Notes under the pieces: generated by a model
Database searches by the model: none
What the model was told of the DNA's origin: nothing
Seen by the model: only the letters and a program-made list of their open reading frames with translations
Origin: Serinus canaria
Lineage: Eukaryota; Chordata; Aves; Passeriformes; Fringillidae
Assembly: GCF_022539315.1 (NCBI RefSeq)
Contig: NC_066322.1
Span: forward strand, 18,176,765-18,240,764
Direction: 5' to 3'
Length of the DNA stretch: 64,000 nt
Shown: one piece after another, positions 63,301-64,000 of the stretch
How the letters are laid out: each line of letters starts with the position of its first letter
How positions within the stretch are numbered: position 1 is the stretch's first letter
Program-made: the position numbers and the translations under genes

Positions 63301-63942
63301 TATTTCCCCCTCTTAAGTCTCTTCATTATTATTCACATATCTCAAATCTTTGTATTCACCTTCTCCAATTTTCAGGTGCTTTTCCTTCGTAGTTAATTTT
63401 TTTCTTCATTTCAAAATTCTTCATTTCCCTCTGACACCATGTAATATTTATTACATCAGTGCTAAAGCTGCATGAATAATTCATCAACTATTTTGCTTCT
63501 TTTCCTATTCAAGTATGGCCCATAATAATTCACTTGAAATATTCACTATTTGAAATGTGTCACTGAATAAGTTTTGCAAATAATTCTTGGTTTGTGTATT
63601 GTTCAGAGGTGCAACCAGAAACCCAAGTGGCAAAATCTCAACTTTCATCCAACCATCCCTGATGGAAGCTCTTCTTCCTGTGTGGTGTTTAGTGCATTTG
63701 CTGAAAATATCCATACTTGCAAGTGGCTTCTTGAAAATGCTCCTCGAGGGTCACTTAATAACTTCTGATATGGAATAGAATACCCACCAAATAAGTGAAT
63801 ATTTTTTACATTGCTTGGAAAGGAAGGACATGAGAGTCAGTAGGCTGCTGTGCTCTCTTCATTCGCTTACTGCCTTTGCTCCTCAGCACCATCAAACTGC
63901 ACAAGTTACACATTTCTTAAAAGTACATATGATTTACATTCT
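57360..63942. other. Intergenic downstream of SNX7, no gene seen
   Basis: AT-rich DNA with two more GC-balanced, CpG-poor stretches (about 58330-58530 and 59620-59790) and a small CTGATGCT/AGCATCAG hairpin around a T run (58547-58569). No open frame shows a recognisable domain. Confidence 0.6.
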
Positions 63943-64000
63943 TCTCTGTGAGGGTGGTGAGGCCCTGGAACAGGTTGCCCAAAGTTGTGGATGCCCCAGT
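63943..64000 (+). mobile_element. CR1 LINE fragment running off the right edge, plus strand
   Basis: GAGGGTGGTGAGGCCCTGG, ACAGGTTGCCCA and GTGGATGCCCCA match the well-known 3' portion of avian CR1 in sense orientation. The left boundary near 63943 is approximate and the element continues beyond the window. Confidence 0.9.

Noticed and set aside
1..64000. tRNA, rRNA, CRISPR, operon or phage-like structure
   Set aside because: No tRNA A/B box arrangement, no rRNA-like sequence and no regular spaced repeats were seen. The window is vertebrate nuclear DNA.

Overview
The window is vertebrate nuclear DNA, almost certainly from a bird. Reasons: a multi-exon gene with GT-AG introns, CR1 LINE fragments of avian and older amniote type, no Alu, B1 or L1 sequence, and a compact copy of a sorting nexin gene. 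I cannot name the species. There are no bacterial or phage genes and no operon or CRISPR structure.

The only protein-coding gene I can support is SNX7 (sorting nexin 7) on the plus strand. Nine coding exons lie between 28014 and 57015. They join without any frame break into a 451-residue PX-BAR protein. The start codon sits in a CpG island (about 26110-28480) and the gene ends at a single clear AATAAA at 57313-57318. The product is a peripheral endosomal membrane protein. Its PX domain recognises PI3P and its BAR domain dimerises, in known biology with SNX4, in endosomal recycling and autophagy traffic.

The first 26 kb are AT-rich intergenic DNA. They hold an isolated CpG-dense patch (about 8460-8625), a probable LTR fragment on the minus strand (about 16440-16740), a CR1 3' end (about 18573-18720), simple repeats, and one weak candidate exon near the left edge (255-320). 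The last 6.6 kb, downstream of SNX7, hold no gene, and a CR1 copy runs off the right edge.

The most unusual features are inside SNX7 introns: a perfect 187-base GGAT array in intron 1, a canonical G-quadruplex motif just after the first donor, and a set of long near-perfect hairpins in introns 1, 5, 6, 7 and 8. The best is two hairpins end to end at 46699-46764 in intron 7, the larger with a 21-pair stem and 5-base loop. These look like products of local template switching, or less likely small structured RNAs. I found no convincing new multi-gene system.
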